DNA of 64,000 nucleotides from PALSA-612 sp963846915 (GTDB taxonomy: Bacteria > Actinomycetota > Thermoleophilia > Gaiellales > Gaiellaceae), in assembly GCA_963846915.1 (NCBI GenBank), contig CAWJXV010000009.1, forward strand, positions 62,001 to 126,000, in the 5' to 3' direction. Both the position numbers and the translations under genes were made by a program. The notes beneath the pieces are model-generated. The model saw only the letters and a program-made list of their open reading frames with translations, made no database searches and was not told where the DNA came from. This document shows, one piece after another, positions 57,139-64,000 of this stretch; position 1 is the stretch's first letter; every line of letters starts with the position of its first letter.

Positions 57139-58833
57139 ATGACGACACCGTACGACCAGCCCTCGGATCCGGCCAAGCGGCACAGCCGCGCGATCACCGA
57201 CGGGCCCGACCGCGCCGGCGCCCGCTCGATGCTGAAGGGCGTCGGGTTCACCGACGAGGATCTCGCCAAGCCGCTGATCGGCGTCGCCACGACCTGGATC
57301 GAAACGATGCCCTGCAACCTCAACCAGCGCGAGCTGGCGAAGGACGTGAAGCGCGGGATCCGCGAGGCCGGCGGCACGCCGCTCGAGTTCAACACGATCG
57401 CGGTCTCGGACGGGGTCGCGATGGGCACCGAGGGCATGCGCGCGTCGCTCGTCTCGCGCGAGGTGATCGCCGACTCGATCGAGCTCGTCGCGCGCGGCCA
57501 TCTCTTCGACGGGCTCGTCTGTCTCGTCGCGTGCGACAAGACGAACCCGGCCGCCGTGATGGCGCTCGGGCGGCTCGACATCCCAGGGCTCGTCCTCTAC
57601 ACCGGCTCGATCGCGCCGGGCGTCTTCCGCGGCCGCGACGTGACAGTCGGAGACGTGTACGAGGCGATCGGGGCCTACGCGGCCGGGCACATGACGGCCG
57701 AGGAGCTGCACGAGCTGGAGTCGGTCGCGTGCCCGGGCGCCGGCGCATGCGGCGGGCAGTTCACGGCCAACACGATGTCCACGATCCTGGAGTTCATCGG
57801 GCTCTCTCCGGCCGGCGCGAACGGCATCCCGGCGCTCTCGAAACGGAAGGTGAAGGCGGCCGAGGACGCGGGCCGGCTGGCGGTCGACCTCGTCCGCCGC
57901 GACGTGCGGCCGCGCCAGATCGTCTCGCGCGAGGCGCTCGAGAACGCGGCCGCCTCGGTCTCCGCCACCGGCGGCTCGACCAACGGCGTGCTGCACCTGC
58001 TCGCGATCGCGCGCGAGTTCGGGATCCCGTTCACGATCGACGACTTCGATCGGGTCGCCGCGCGGACGCCGGTGCTCGCCGACATGAAGCCGTGGGGTCG
58101 GTTCCACGCCGTCGACGTCGACCGCGCCGGCGGCGTCGCGCTCGTCGCGCGCGAGCTGGCGAAGCGGGGCCTCGTCCACGTCGATGCGCCGACGGTCGAC
58201 GGCCGAACGTTCGGGGACGTTGCGACGGCTGTCGAGGAGCGCCCCGGGCAGGAGGTCGTCCGGTCGATCGACGACCCGATCAAGCCGAGCGGCTCGCTCC
58301 GCATCCTGCGGGGCAACCTGGCCCCGGAGGGCTGCGTGGTCAAGCTGACGGTCGACCGCAAGCTGCACCGCGGCCCTGCCCGCGTGTTCGACGGCGAGCC
58401 CGCGTGCTTCGAGGCGGTGAAGGCCGGGCAGATCGTCGCCGGCGACGTCGTCGTGATCCGCTACGAGGGCCCGGCCGGCGCACCGGGGATGCCCGAGATG
58501 CTGCAGGTCACGGGCGCGATCATCGGCGAGGGACTCGGAAACGACGTCGCGCTGATCACGGACGGGCGCTTTTCGGGCGCGACGCACGGCTTCATGGTCG
58601 GCCACGTGGCGCCGGAGGCATTCCGCGGCGGCCCGATCGCGGCCCTGCGGGAGAGCGACACGGTCGTGATCGACGTCGAGGCCGGTTCGCTGCACGTCGA
58701 GCTGTCGGACGACGAGATCGCCGCCAGGCTCGCCGACTGGAAGCCGCCCGAGCCGCACTACGAGACGGGCGTGCTGGCCAAGTACGCGGCGCTCGTCTCG
58801 TCCGCCAGCGAGGGCGCGATCACCCGGCCCTGA
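57139..58833 (+). CDS. ilvD: Dihydroxy-acid dehydratase
   Basis: 564 residues, [Fe-S] dehydratase for the penultimate step of Val and Ile synthesis. Cluster cysteines are seen in MPCNLNQ (about residue 56), ACDKTNPA (about 130) and CPGAGACGGQFTANTM (about 200); the carbamylated-Lys/Mg site region and the C-terminal TDGRFSGATHGFMVGHVAPEA are intact. The ATG is preceded by GAAAGGATG. Continuous with the sulfurtransferase gene before it and followed 4 nt later by ppc. Confidence 0.96.
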   Translation: MTTPYDQPSDPAKRHSRAITDGPDRAGARSMLKGVGFTDEDLAKPLIGVATTWIETMPCNLNQRELAKDVKRGIREAGGTPLEFNTIAVSDGVAMGTEGMRASLVSREVIADSIELVARGHLFDGLVCLVACDKTNPAAVMALGRLDIPGLVLYTGSIAPGVFRGRDVTVGDVYEAIGAYAAGHMTAEELHELESVACPGAGACGGQFTANTMSTILEFIGLSPAGANGIPALSKRKVKAAEDAGRLAVDLVRRDVRPRQIVSREALENAAASVSATGGSTNGVLHLLAIAREFGIPFTIDDFDRVAARTPVLADMKPWGRFHAVDVDRAGGVALVARELAKRGLVHVDAPTVDGRTFGDVATAVEERPGQEVVRSIDDPIKPSGSLRILRGNLAPEGCVVKLTVDRKLHRGPARVFDGEPACFEAVKAGQIVAGDVVVIRYEGPAGAPGMPEMLQVTGAIIGEGLGNDVALITDGRFSGATHGFMVGHVAPEAFRGGPIAALRESDTVVIDVEAGSLHVELSDDEIAARLADWKPPEPHYETGVLAKYAALVSSASEGAITRP

Positions 58834-58837
58834 CGCC

Positions 58838-61387
58838 GTGAGCGACCCCGAGGCACCGCTCCGCCGGGACGTCCGGCTGCTCGGGGAGATCCTCGGGCGC
58901 GTCCTCGTCGAGCAGGAAGGCGAGGAACTCCTCGCCGACGAGGAGCGGATTCGCGGGCTCTCGCGCAAGGCCAGGCGTGCCGGTCGGCCGGGGCCGCGCT
59001 CCGACCTCGCCGCTGCGGTGCGGGCGCTCCCGCTCGAGCGGCAGGGAGACGTCCTCCGCGCCTTCGGGCTCTACTTCCAGCTCGCCAACCTCGCCGAGCA
59101 GCACCACCGACTGCGCCGCCGACGTCAGCACGAACACGAGGGCAAGCTCTCGCGCGAGTCGCTCGATGCCGCGTTCGCCGAGCTGGCCGCGGCGGGGATC
59201 GACGACGAGAGCCTCGCCCGCGCCGCCGCCGGGGTTTCGCTCGAGCTCGTGCTCACGGCGCACCCGACCGAGGCCACGCGCCGCACGATCCTCACGGCCC
59301 ACCTACGTCTGAGTCGCTTGCTGCACGAGCTCGACGACCCCGATCTCTCCGCGGCAGGGCGCAACCGGATCGGCGATGCGATCGCAGAGGAGGTGACCGC
59401 GCTCTGGGAGACCGACGAGGTGCGATCCCTGCGACCGCGCGTGGTCGACGAGATCCGGCACGGACTGTGGTTCTTCGAGCAGAGCCTGCTCGAGGAGGCA
59501 ACCGACCTGACGCGCGAGCTGCGGCGCCGGCTGCCCGGAGTCGGGACGCCGCTCAGCTTCGGGACGTGGATCGGCGGCGACCAGGACGGCAACCCCGCCG
59601 CCGGGCCCGAGACGATCGCGGCCGCGCTCGACCGCGCCCGCGAGCTGGCGCTCGCGCACTACCGAGCAGAGGTGCGCCGTCTCGCCGAGTTCGTCGGCAT
59701 CGCGAGCACGCTCGTCCCGGTCCTGCCCGAGCTTTCGGACTCGATCGCCCGCGACGAGGCCGAGCTTCCCGGCTACGCGGCCGGGATCGGCGCGCAGAAC
59801 GCCGGCGAGCCCTACCGGCGCAAGCTCTCGTTCGTCTGGCAGCGCCTCGGCGAGACGCTTGCCGAGGGCCCTGCCGGCTATCCGTCGGCCGCCGCGCTGC
59901 TCGACGACCTCGACCTCGTCGACCGCAGCCTGCGGGCGAACCGCGGGCAGAGGATCGCCGACGGCAGGTTCGCCGACCTGCGGACACGCGTCGAGGTGTT
60001 CGGCTTCCACCTGGGGAAGCTCGACGTGCGGCTCCACGCGGCGGACCTGGCGGAACCGGGAGAGCGCGTACACGAGACGTTGTCCGCGGTGCGTGCAGCC
60101 CGGGAGCGCCACGGCGCCCGGGCACTCGACACGCTGATCGTGTCGGGAACGGAGAGCGCCGGGGATGTACTCCGCGCGCTCGACCTCGCTGCGGAGGCCG
60201 GCGTCGAGCTCTCGGTCGTCCCGCTGTTCGAGACGGTCGCCGATCTCGCGGCGGCGCCGGCGATCGTCTGCGAACTGCTCGACGAGCCCCGATTCGCCGA
60301 CGTCGTCGAGCGACGCGGCGGCCGGTTGGAGGTGATGGTCGGCTACTCGGACTCGGGCAAGGACGGCGGCTACCTGGCGGCGCAGTGGGGGATCTTCGAG
60401 GCGCAGGAGGCGCTCGCCGCGCTCGCCGAGGAGCGCGGCGTCCAGCTGACGATCTTCCACGGGCGCGGCGGCAGCGCCGGCCGCGGCGGCGGCCCGACAT
60501 ACGCGGCCATCCTCGCGCAGCCTTCGGGCTATCCGGCCGGGCGGCTCAAGCTGACGGAGCAGGGCGAGACGATCTCGTTCAAGTACGGGCTGCCCGGACT
60601 TGCCTACCGCAATCTCGAGGCCGCGCTCGCGGCCACGATCGTCTCGGCGTTTCCGGCCGTGTCGCAGTCGGCCCCACCGGAGGGCACGCGAGAGACGCTC
60701 ACGACGCTGGCGGCGGCTGCGCACCTGGCGTATCGCGCGCTCGTCTGGGACGACCCGCGCTTCGTCGAGTTCTTCCGCGCGTTCACTCCCGTCGACGAGC
60801 TGGCGCTGTTCGAGATCGGCTCGCGGCCGGCCAGGCGGCCCGGCGCCGAGGACTACCTGCCACGGCTGCGGGCGATCCCGTGGGTGTTCGCGTGGACGCA
60901 GAATCGGTGCCTGCTGCCCGCGTGGTACGGCTGCGGCGCGGCGCTCGAGCCGCTCGCGAGCACGCGCGGCGGGCTGCGCGAGCTGCGGCGGCTCTATAGC
61001 TCGTTCGCGTTCTTCCGCTCGCTGGTCGAGAACCTGGAGATGACGCTCGCGAAGTCGAGCCTCGAGATTGCACGCGGCTATCTCGAGCTCGTGCCGGCGG
61101 AGCTCGAGCCGGAGCGGCGCCTCGCGACGATCGCGGCCGAGCACGCGCGCACGGTCGAGGCAGTGAAGGCGATCGTCGGGGCGAAAGCGCTGCTCGACCG
61201 CCACCCGGTACTGCAGCGGTCGATCCGCCTCCGCAACCCCTACGTCGACCCGATGAACGCGATCCAGGTGGAGCTCTTGCGGCGCCACCGCGACCCGTCT
61301 GCGACCGCCGCGGAGCGCGAGGCGGTGCGCCGGCCGCTGCTCAGGTCGATCGCCGGGATCGCCGCAGGTCTTCGAAACACCGGCTAG
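58838..61387 (+). CDS. ppc: Phosphoenolpyruvate carboxylase
   Basis: 849 residues. Carboxylates PEP to oxaloacetate, feeding the aspartate family made by this operon. Catalytic motifs: LTAHPTEATRR (His, about residue 145), GYSDSGKDGGYLAAQW (about 505), FHGRGGSAGRGGGP (about 545) and the C-terminal LRNPYVDPMNAIQ ending in NTG. GTG 58838 lies 4 nt after ilvD. Last gene of the amino-acid operon; it is followed by GC-rich hairpins and then the glnK-amt promoter. Confidence 0.96.
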   Translation: MSDPEAPLRRDVRLLGEILGRVLVEQEGEELLADEERIRGLSRKARRAGRPGPRSDLAAAVRALPLERQGDVLRAFGLYFQLANLAEQHHRLRRRRQHEHEGKLSRESLDAAFAELAAAGIDDESLARAAAGVSLELVLTAHPTEATRRTILTAHLRLSRLLHELDDPDLSAAGRNRIGDAIAEEVTALWETDEVRSLRPRVVDEIRHGLWFFEQSLLEEATDLTRELRRRLPGVGTPLSFGTWIGGDQDGNPAAGPETIAAALDRARELALAHYRAEVRRLAEFVGIASTLVPVLPELSDSIARDEAELPGYAAGIGAQNAGEPYRRKLSFVWQRLGETLAEGPAGYPSAAALLDDLDLVDRSLRANRGQRIADGRFADLRTRVEVFGFHLGKLDVRLHAADLAEPGERVHETLSAVRAARERHGARALDTLIVSGTESAGDVLRALDLAAEAGVELSVVPLFETVADLAAAPAIVCELLDEPRFADVVERRGGRLEVMVGYSDSGKDGGYLAAQWGIFEAQEALAALAEERGVQLTIFHGRGGSAGRGGGPTYAAILAQPSGYPAGRLKLTEQGETISFKYGLPGLAYRNLEAALAATIVSAFPAVSQSAPPEGTRETLTTLAAAAHLAYRALVWDDPRFVEFFRAFTPVDELALFEIGSRPARRPGAEDYLPRLRAIPWVFAWTQNRCLLPAWYGCGAALEPLASTRGGLRELRRLYSSFAFFRSLVENLEMTLAKSSLEIARGYLELVPAELEPERRLATIAAEHARTVEAVKAIVGAKALLDRHPVLQRSIRLRNPYVDPMNAIQVELLRRHRDPSATAAEREAVRRPLLRSIAGIAAGLRNTG

Positions 61388-61411
61388 ACCGCCGGGGCGA
61401 CGCGCACCTTT

Positions 61412-61496
61412 ACCCGGGGCTCCGGGTCCTGCTCTATGGCTTCCCCCCGGGGCCTCCGGGCTCTAGCTCTGTTGACTTTCCCCCCGGGGCCTTCGG
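61412..61496 (+). terminator. Three C-rich hairpin repeats 3' of ppc
   Basis: ACCCGG-GGCT-CCGGGT (61412-61427), then two further CCCCGGGGCC-type hairpins at about 61445-61461 and 61480-61496. They form an imperfect direct repeat of about 35 bp, without T-runs. They probably end the amino-acid operon. The 346-bp gap 61388-61733 otherwise holds the glnK-amt control region described next. Confidence 0.5.
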
Positions 61497-61531
61497 CCCT
61501 GACCCCCCGATGTGAGCGTAGCTGCGAAATC

Positions 61532-61558
61532 GTGACACGTCTGTGACACTAACGTGGC
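61532..61558 (+). promoter_or_regulatory. Three GTGAC-type boxes at 11-bp period upstream of glnK-amt
   Basis: GTGAC (61532-61536), GTGAC (61543-61547) and GTGGC (61554-61558) are exactly 11 bp apart and end 24 nt before the -35 box, an activator position. The pattern fits GlnR-type sites (GTNAC-N6-GAAAC) with variant second halves, and equals that upstream of the M20 operon. Confidence 0.6.
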
Positions 61559-61582
61559 GATCTGCCCGCAAACGGGCGTCTT

Positions 61583-61611
61583 TTGCGTCCCGCCGGGACA
61601 TGCACTATCTT
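61583..61611 (+). promoter_or_regulatory. Promoter of glnK-amt
   Basis: TTGCGT (61583-61588), a 17-nt spacer, TATCTT (61606-61611). The predicted start (about 61618-61619) coincides with the first base of the P1 hairpin of the leader. Confidence 0.6.
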
Positions 61612-61618
61612 TTTGGAA

Positions 61619-61688
61619 GCGGACCGCCGGTGCAGGCGGCCGCAGAGGCGTTGAAGCCTCAGGAGCCATGAGCTCCTGGGGCTTTTTT
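61619..61688 (+). promoter_or_regulatory. glnK-amt leader: dual-hexaloop RNA with overlapping terminator (ANTAR-type)
   Basis: P1: 9-bp stem with one bulged A (61619-61628 with 61635-61643), hexaloop GGTGCA. One nucleotide later P2: GAGGC/GCCTC (61645-61649 with 61656-61660), hexaloop GTTGAA. Terminator: 12 bp with one G-U pair (61655-61666 with 61672-61683) and a T-run to 61688. P2's 3' arm lies wholly inside the terminator's 5' arm. Both loops have G at positions 1 and 4. This is the architecture of ANTAR antitermination targets. The start codon is 46 nt further on. Confidence 0.7.
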
Positions 61689-61733
61689 GTTGGTCCGAGC
61701 CGGGTCGCCGGCTCCAACGGGAGGGGTGGCGAG

Positions 61734-62087
61734 ATGGTCAAGGTGGAGGCGGTGGTGATCCGCGAGCGGATCGAGACCGTGATCGACGCCGTCGAGGAGG
61801 CGACGGGCCACGTCGGGGTGACCGTGATCGAGGCGGTCGGGCACGGGCGACAGCGCGGGATCACGCACGAGTACCGCGGCCGCGTGTTCGAGTCGCGGTT
61901 CCTGCCGAAGGCGCTGCTGATCTTCGTGGTCGCCGACGAGCAGGCCGACGCCGTCGTCGCGACGATCGCCGACGCGGCGCGGAGCGGCAACGAGTCGGGC
62001 GACGGGATCGTCTGGACGACCCCGGTCGGCAACGTGACCCACAACCGGACGGCCCTGCGGCTCGAGGAGGCGGAGCTCAATGCCTAA
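61734..62087 (+). CDS. glnK: Divergent PII signal-transduction protein (GlnK-like)
   Basis: 117 residues, PII fold. T-loop GHGRQRGITHEYRGRVFES keeps the first Tyr (Tyr47) but has Phe52 where Tyr51 of GlnB/GlnK is uridylylated or adenylylated. FLPK (Lys59) is conserved. In the B-loop SGNESGDG the usual lysines (TGK, GDGK) are missing. It therefore probably senses 2-oxoglutarate/nucleotides differently and is not modified at the T-loop. ATG 61734 has GGGAGGGG upstream, after the leader terminator. It overlaps amt by 8 nt, the usual glnK-amtB pairing in which PII gates the channel. Confidence 0.85.
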   Translation: MVKVEAVVIRERIETVIDAVEEATGHVGVTVIEAVGHGRQRGITHEYRGRVFESRFLPKALLIFVVADEQADAVVATIADAARSGNESGDGIVWTTPVGNVTHNRTALRLEEAELNA

Positions 62088-63480
62088 GAACCACGATCTC
62101 CTGATCGCGGCAAGCACGATCTGGGTCGTCGTCACCGCCGTTCTCGTCATGTTCATGCAGGCCGGGTTCGCGTTTCTCGAGGCGGGCTTGACCCGGATGA
62201 AGAACGCCGCGCACATCGCCGGCAAGAACGTGCTCATCTTCGGGATCTGCTCGCTCGTCTACTGGGCGGTCGGCTTCGGGCTCGCCTTCGGGGACGGCGG
62301 CTCGCTGGTCGGCACCGCCGGGTTCTTCCCGTCCGTGAACGAGCTCGTCTCGGTCGGCCAGAAGCCGTTCGACTGGTTCTCGGAGATCCCGGGCGCCGCC
62401 GGCTACCTGTTCGAGGTCGTGTTCGCCGGCGTCTCGCTCGCGATCGTCTGGGGCGCGATGGCCGAGCGCGCGAAGCTGTGGGTCTACTTCGCGTTCGGCG
62501 TCTACTTCACGATCGTCTACTCGGTCGTCTCGCACTGGATCTGGAGCCCGCACGGCTGGCTGTTCCAGCGCGGGATGCAGGACTTCGCCGGCTCCACCGT
62601 CGTCCACTACCAGGGGGCGCTCGCCGCACTCGCCGGGGCGCTCCTGCTCGGGCCGCGGATCGGGAAGTTCGGCACCGACGGCCGCGCCAACCCCATTCCC
62701 GGGCACAACGTGCCGTACGCCGTCCTCGGGACGATCATCCTCTGGTTCGGCTGGTTCGGCTTCAACCCGGGCTCGACGCTCTCGGTCGACTACGGCGGCT
62801 TCGGCTACTTCGCGTACGTCGCGCTGACGACGAACCTGGCTGCGGCCTCAGGCGCCGTCGCCGGCATCTCGGTCGCCTGGGTCGTCCTCAAGAAGCCCGA
62901 CATCTCGATGATGCTGAACGGCGTGCTCGCGGCGCTCGTCGCGATCACGGCCGCGTCCGGGTTCGTCGCGCCGTGGGCGGCGATCGTGATCGGGCTCGTC
63001 TCCGGTTTCATCGCCGTCACGGGCGTGATCCTCGTCGAGCGCATCGGGATCGACGATCCGATCGGCGCGGTGTCCGTGCACGGCATGGCGGGCGTCTGGG
63101 GCACGCTCGCCACCGGACTCTTCGCGGTCCCCGTGTTGTCGAAGAACCTCGCCACGGGAACGCCGGGGCTCGTGTACAGCGGCTCGTTCCACCAGCTCGG
63201 CGTGCAGGCGCTCGGCCTCGTCGCCGTCGGTGGATTCACGTTCACGGCCTCGTTCGGGGCGCTGTGGGTGATGAAGAAGCTGTGGGGCATCCGCGTCGAG
63301 CCCGAAGTCGAGACGGCAGGTCTCGACGTGTCCGAGCACGGCATGTGGGGCTACCCCGAGTTCTACATCCCGGTCCCGGGCGGCTACGGGACCGAAGCGC
63401 ACGGCCATCTCGGGCTGTCGCACGGACACCATTCGCACGGCCCGACGATCCGGCCCGATCCATTGCCGGAAGCAGGCTAG
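62080..63480 (+). CDS. amt: Ammonium transporter
   Basis: 466 residues, 11 membrane spans, trimeric Amt/MEP/Rh channel. Conserved features: the Asp in QDFAGSTVVHYQGA (about residue 168) with the first pore His, and VSVHGMAGVWG holding the second pore His (about 327). The N-terminus begins directly with span 1 without a signal peptide. The C-terminal cytoplasmic tail, where PII docks, is extended and His-rich (EAHGHLGLSHGHHSHG). ATG 62080 lies inside glnK, so the two are co-translated. Imports ammonium when nitrogen is scarce. Confidence 0.95.
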   Translation: MPKNHDLLIAASTIWVVVTAVLVMFMQAGFAFLEAGLTRMKNAAHIAGKNVLIFGICSLVYWAVGFGLAFGDGGSLVGTAGFFPSVNELVSVGQKPFDWFSEIPGAAGYLFEVVFAGVSLAIVWGAMAERAKLWVYFAFGVYFTIVYSVVSHWIWSPHGWLFQRGMQDFAGSTVVHYQGALAALAGALLLGPRIGKFGTDGRANPIPGHNVPYAVLGTIILWFGWFGFNPGSTLSVDYGGFGYFAYVALTTNLAAASGAVAGISVAWVVLKKPDISMMLNGVLAALVAITAASGFVAPWAAIVIGLVSGFIAVTGVILVERIGIDDPIGAVSVHGMAGVWGTLATGLFAVPVLSKNLATGTPGLVYSGSFHQLGVQALGLVAVGGFTFTASFGALWVMKKLWGIRVEPEVETAGLDVSEHGMWGYPEFYIPVPGGYGTEAHGHLGLSHGHHSHGPTIRPDPLPEAG

Positions 63481-63484
63481 AGAC

Positions 63485-63514
63485 GAAGGGCGCGGTCACC
63501 CGGCCGCGCCCTTC
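63485..63514. terminator. Bidirectional terminator between amt and proB
   Basis: A perfect 11-bp stem GAAGGGCGCGG (63485-63495 with 63504-63514) and an 8-nt loop lie between the convergent amt and proB genes. Confidence 0.75.
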
Positions 63515-63542
63515 AGCACACCGCCGCCTTGCGGAGCGCGGC

Positions 63543-64000
63543 TCAATAGAGAACGAGCCGGTCGCGATGCACCGCCTCGACGCCGCGCGGCCGGTCCGTG
63601 AGCTCGCCCGCGGCGGCGCCGGCGATACCCTTGGCGAACGCCGAGCCGTCGGAGCCGACGAGCTCGACGGCGTCCCCCGGCTCGAAGCGACCCTCGACAC
63701 GGGCCACGCCGACCGCGAGCAGGCTTGCGCCGTCGTCCGAGAGAGCGCGGCGGGCACCGTCGTCGACGTGGATCCGGCCTGCGACCGGCTTGCCGTGGAG
63801 GAGCCAGAGCTTGAACGCGGACGGCGAGCGCCCGCCGGGCTGGAAACGCGTGCCGCGCGGCTCGCCCGCGACGATCGGACCGAGCACGTCGGCGTCCGTG
63901 CCGGCGGCGATCACGGTCGGGATGCCGGCGGAGGCGGCGAGCTCCGCCGCCAGGACCTTGCTCTGCATGCCGCCCTTCCCGAGCGGCGAGCCCGCGCCGA
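63543..64000 (-). CDS. proB: Glutamate 5-kinase, C-terminal part (partial)
   Basis: 152 residues from the C-terminus; the N-terminal part lies beyond the right edge. Visible: the end of the amino-acid kinase domain with SPLGKGGMQSKVLAAELA (GTGGM in many ProB), GIPTVIAAG, and a C-terminal PUA domain (KPVAGRIHVDDGARRAL to DRLVLY). The enzyme phosphorylates glutamate, the first step of proline synthesis. It ends opposite amt, separated by a terminator. Confidence 0.9.
   Translation of the reverse strand, partial: GAGSPLGKGGMQSKVLAAELAASAGIPTVIAAGTDADVLGPIVAGEPRGTRFQPGGRSPSAFKLWLLHGKPVAGRIHVDDGARRALSDDGASLLAVGVARVEGRFEPGDAVELVGSDGSAFAKGIAGAAAGELTDRPRGVEAVHRDRLVLY

Noticed and set aside
61564..61577. 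GCCCG-CAAA-CGGGC hairpin followed by GTCTTTT as the glnK-amt attenuator
   Set aside because: It lies upstream of the predicted -10 and overlaps the -35 region, so it would not be in the mRNA; it may assist ppc termination.
61619..61688. Glutamine riboswitch (glnA RNA) in the nitrogen-gene leaders
   Set aside because: The conserved single-stranded motifs of that class as I know them are not visible; paired hexaloops with terminator overlap fit better.
1..64000. tRNA, rRNA, transposase and prophage genes
   Set aside because: I looked for acceptor/T-arm patterns, rRNA-like segments and transposase or integrase motifs and found none that I can support.

Overview
GC-rich (roughly 70%) bacterial chromosome. 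Gene content and sequence style point to the Actinomycetota, most likely a Thermoleophilia-type lineage. The clues are caa3-type oxidase genes with a ctaB fusion, a PdtaS/PdtaR-like signalling pair, many GTG/TTG starts, and TANNNT boxes 6-7 nt before start codons that look like leaderless promoters. The placement is inference from protein style; no rRNA is present.

Layout. 1-4.3 kb: the tail of a branched-chain amino acid/amide ABC importer operon (minus strand) facing an IclR regulator, then a CHRD-domain secreted protein. 4.4-12.9 kb: a catabolic cluster (SDR, aldehyde dehydrogenase, glutamine-synthetase-like ligase, APC permease, GcvT-fused FAD dehydrogenase, choline/ethanolamine-kinase-like protein) that fits gamma-glutamylation of an amine or amino alcohol. 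13-18.6 kb: a flippase-like membrane protein, then coxB-coxA-ctaB and a tiny membrane protein. 18.6-25.8 kb: secreted proteins, an ECF sigma/DUF4349 pair, and the pentose-phosphate operon tkt-tal-gnd. 26-36.4 kb: an ABC-F ATPase, an M20-NUDIX-U32-like operon, a PdtaR-like ANTAR regulator, VOC/HxlR and DUF4260/TetR modules, a PdtaS-like kinase and small membrane proteins. 36.7-47 kb: glnA, a methyltransferase-GNAT-ABC exporter operon, a trypsin-like protease and gltB. 47.4-61.4 kb: a branched-chain/threonine operon (leader peptide, leuA, leuB-like, ilvB, ilvN, ilvC, hom, thrC, thrB, rhodanese, ilvD, ppc). 61.5-63.5 kb: glnK-like and amt, then the C-terminal part of proB.

How it fits together. 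The second half of the window is a nitrogen and amino-acid block: ammonium uptake (Amt/PII), assimilation (GlnA, GltB), oxaloacetate supply (Ppc), and the Ile/Val/Leu and Thr pathways. The most interesting signal is regulatory. The leaders of both glnA and glnK-amt contain a hexaloop hairpin (stem GAGGC/GCCTC) whose 3' arm is also the 5' arm of an intrinsic terminator. This is the architecture used by ANTAR antiterminators, and an ANTAR response regulator and a HisKA_2 kinase of the PdtaS type lie in the same window. Upstream of the glnK-amt promoter, and again upstream of the M20 operon, sit three GTNAC boxes with an 11-bp period, as bound by GlnR/PhoP-type regulators.

Four otherwise intact genes (glutamine-synthetase-like, GcvT-fused dehydrogenase, kinase-like, hom) each carry one single-base frameshift. 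Assembly error is at least as likely as real inactivation.
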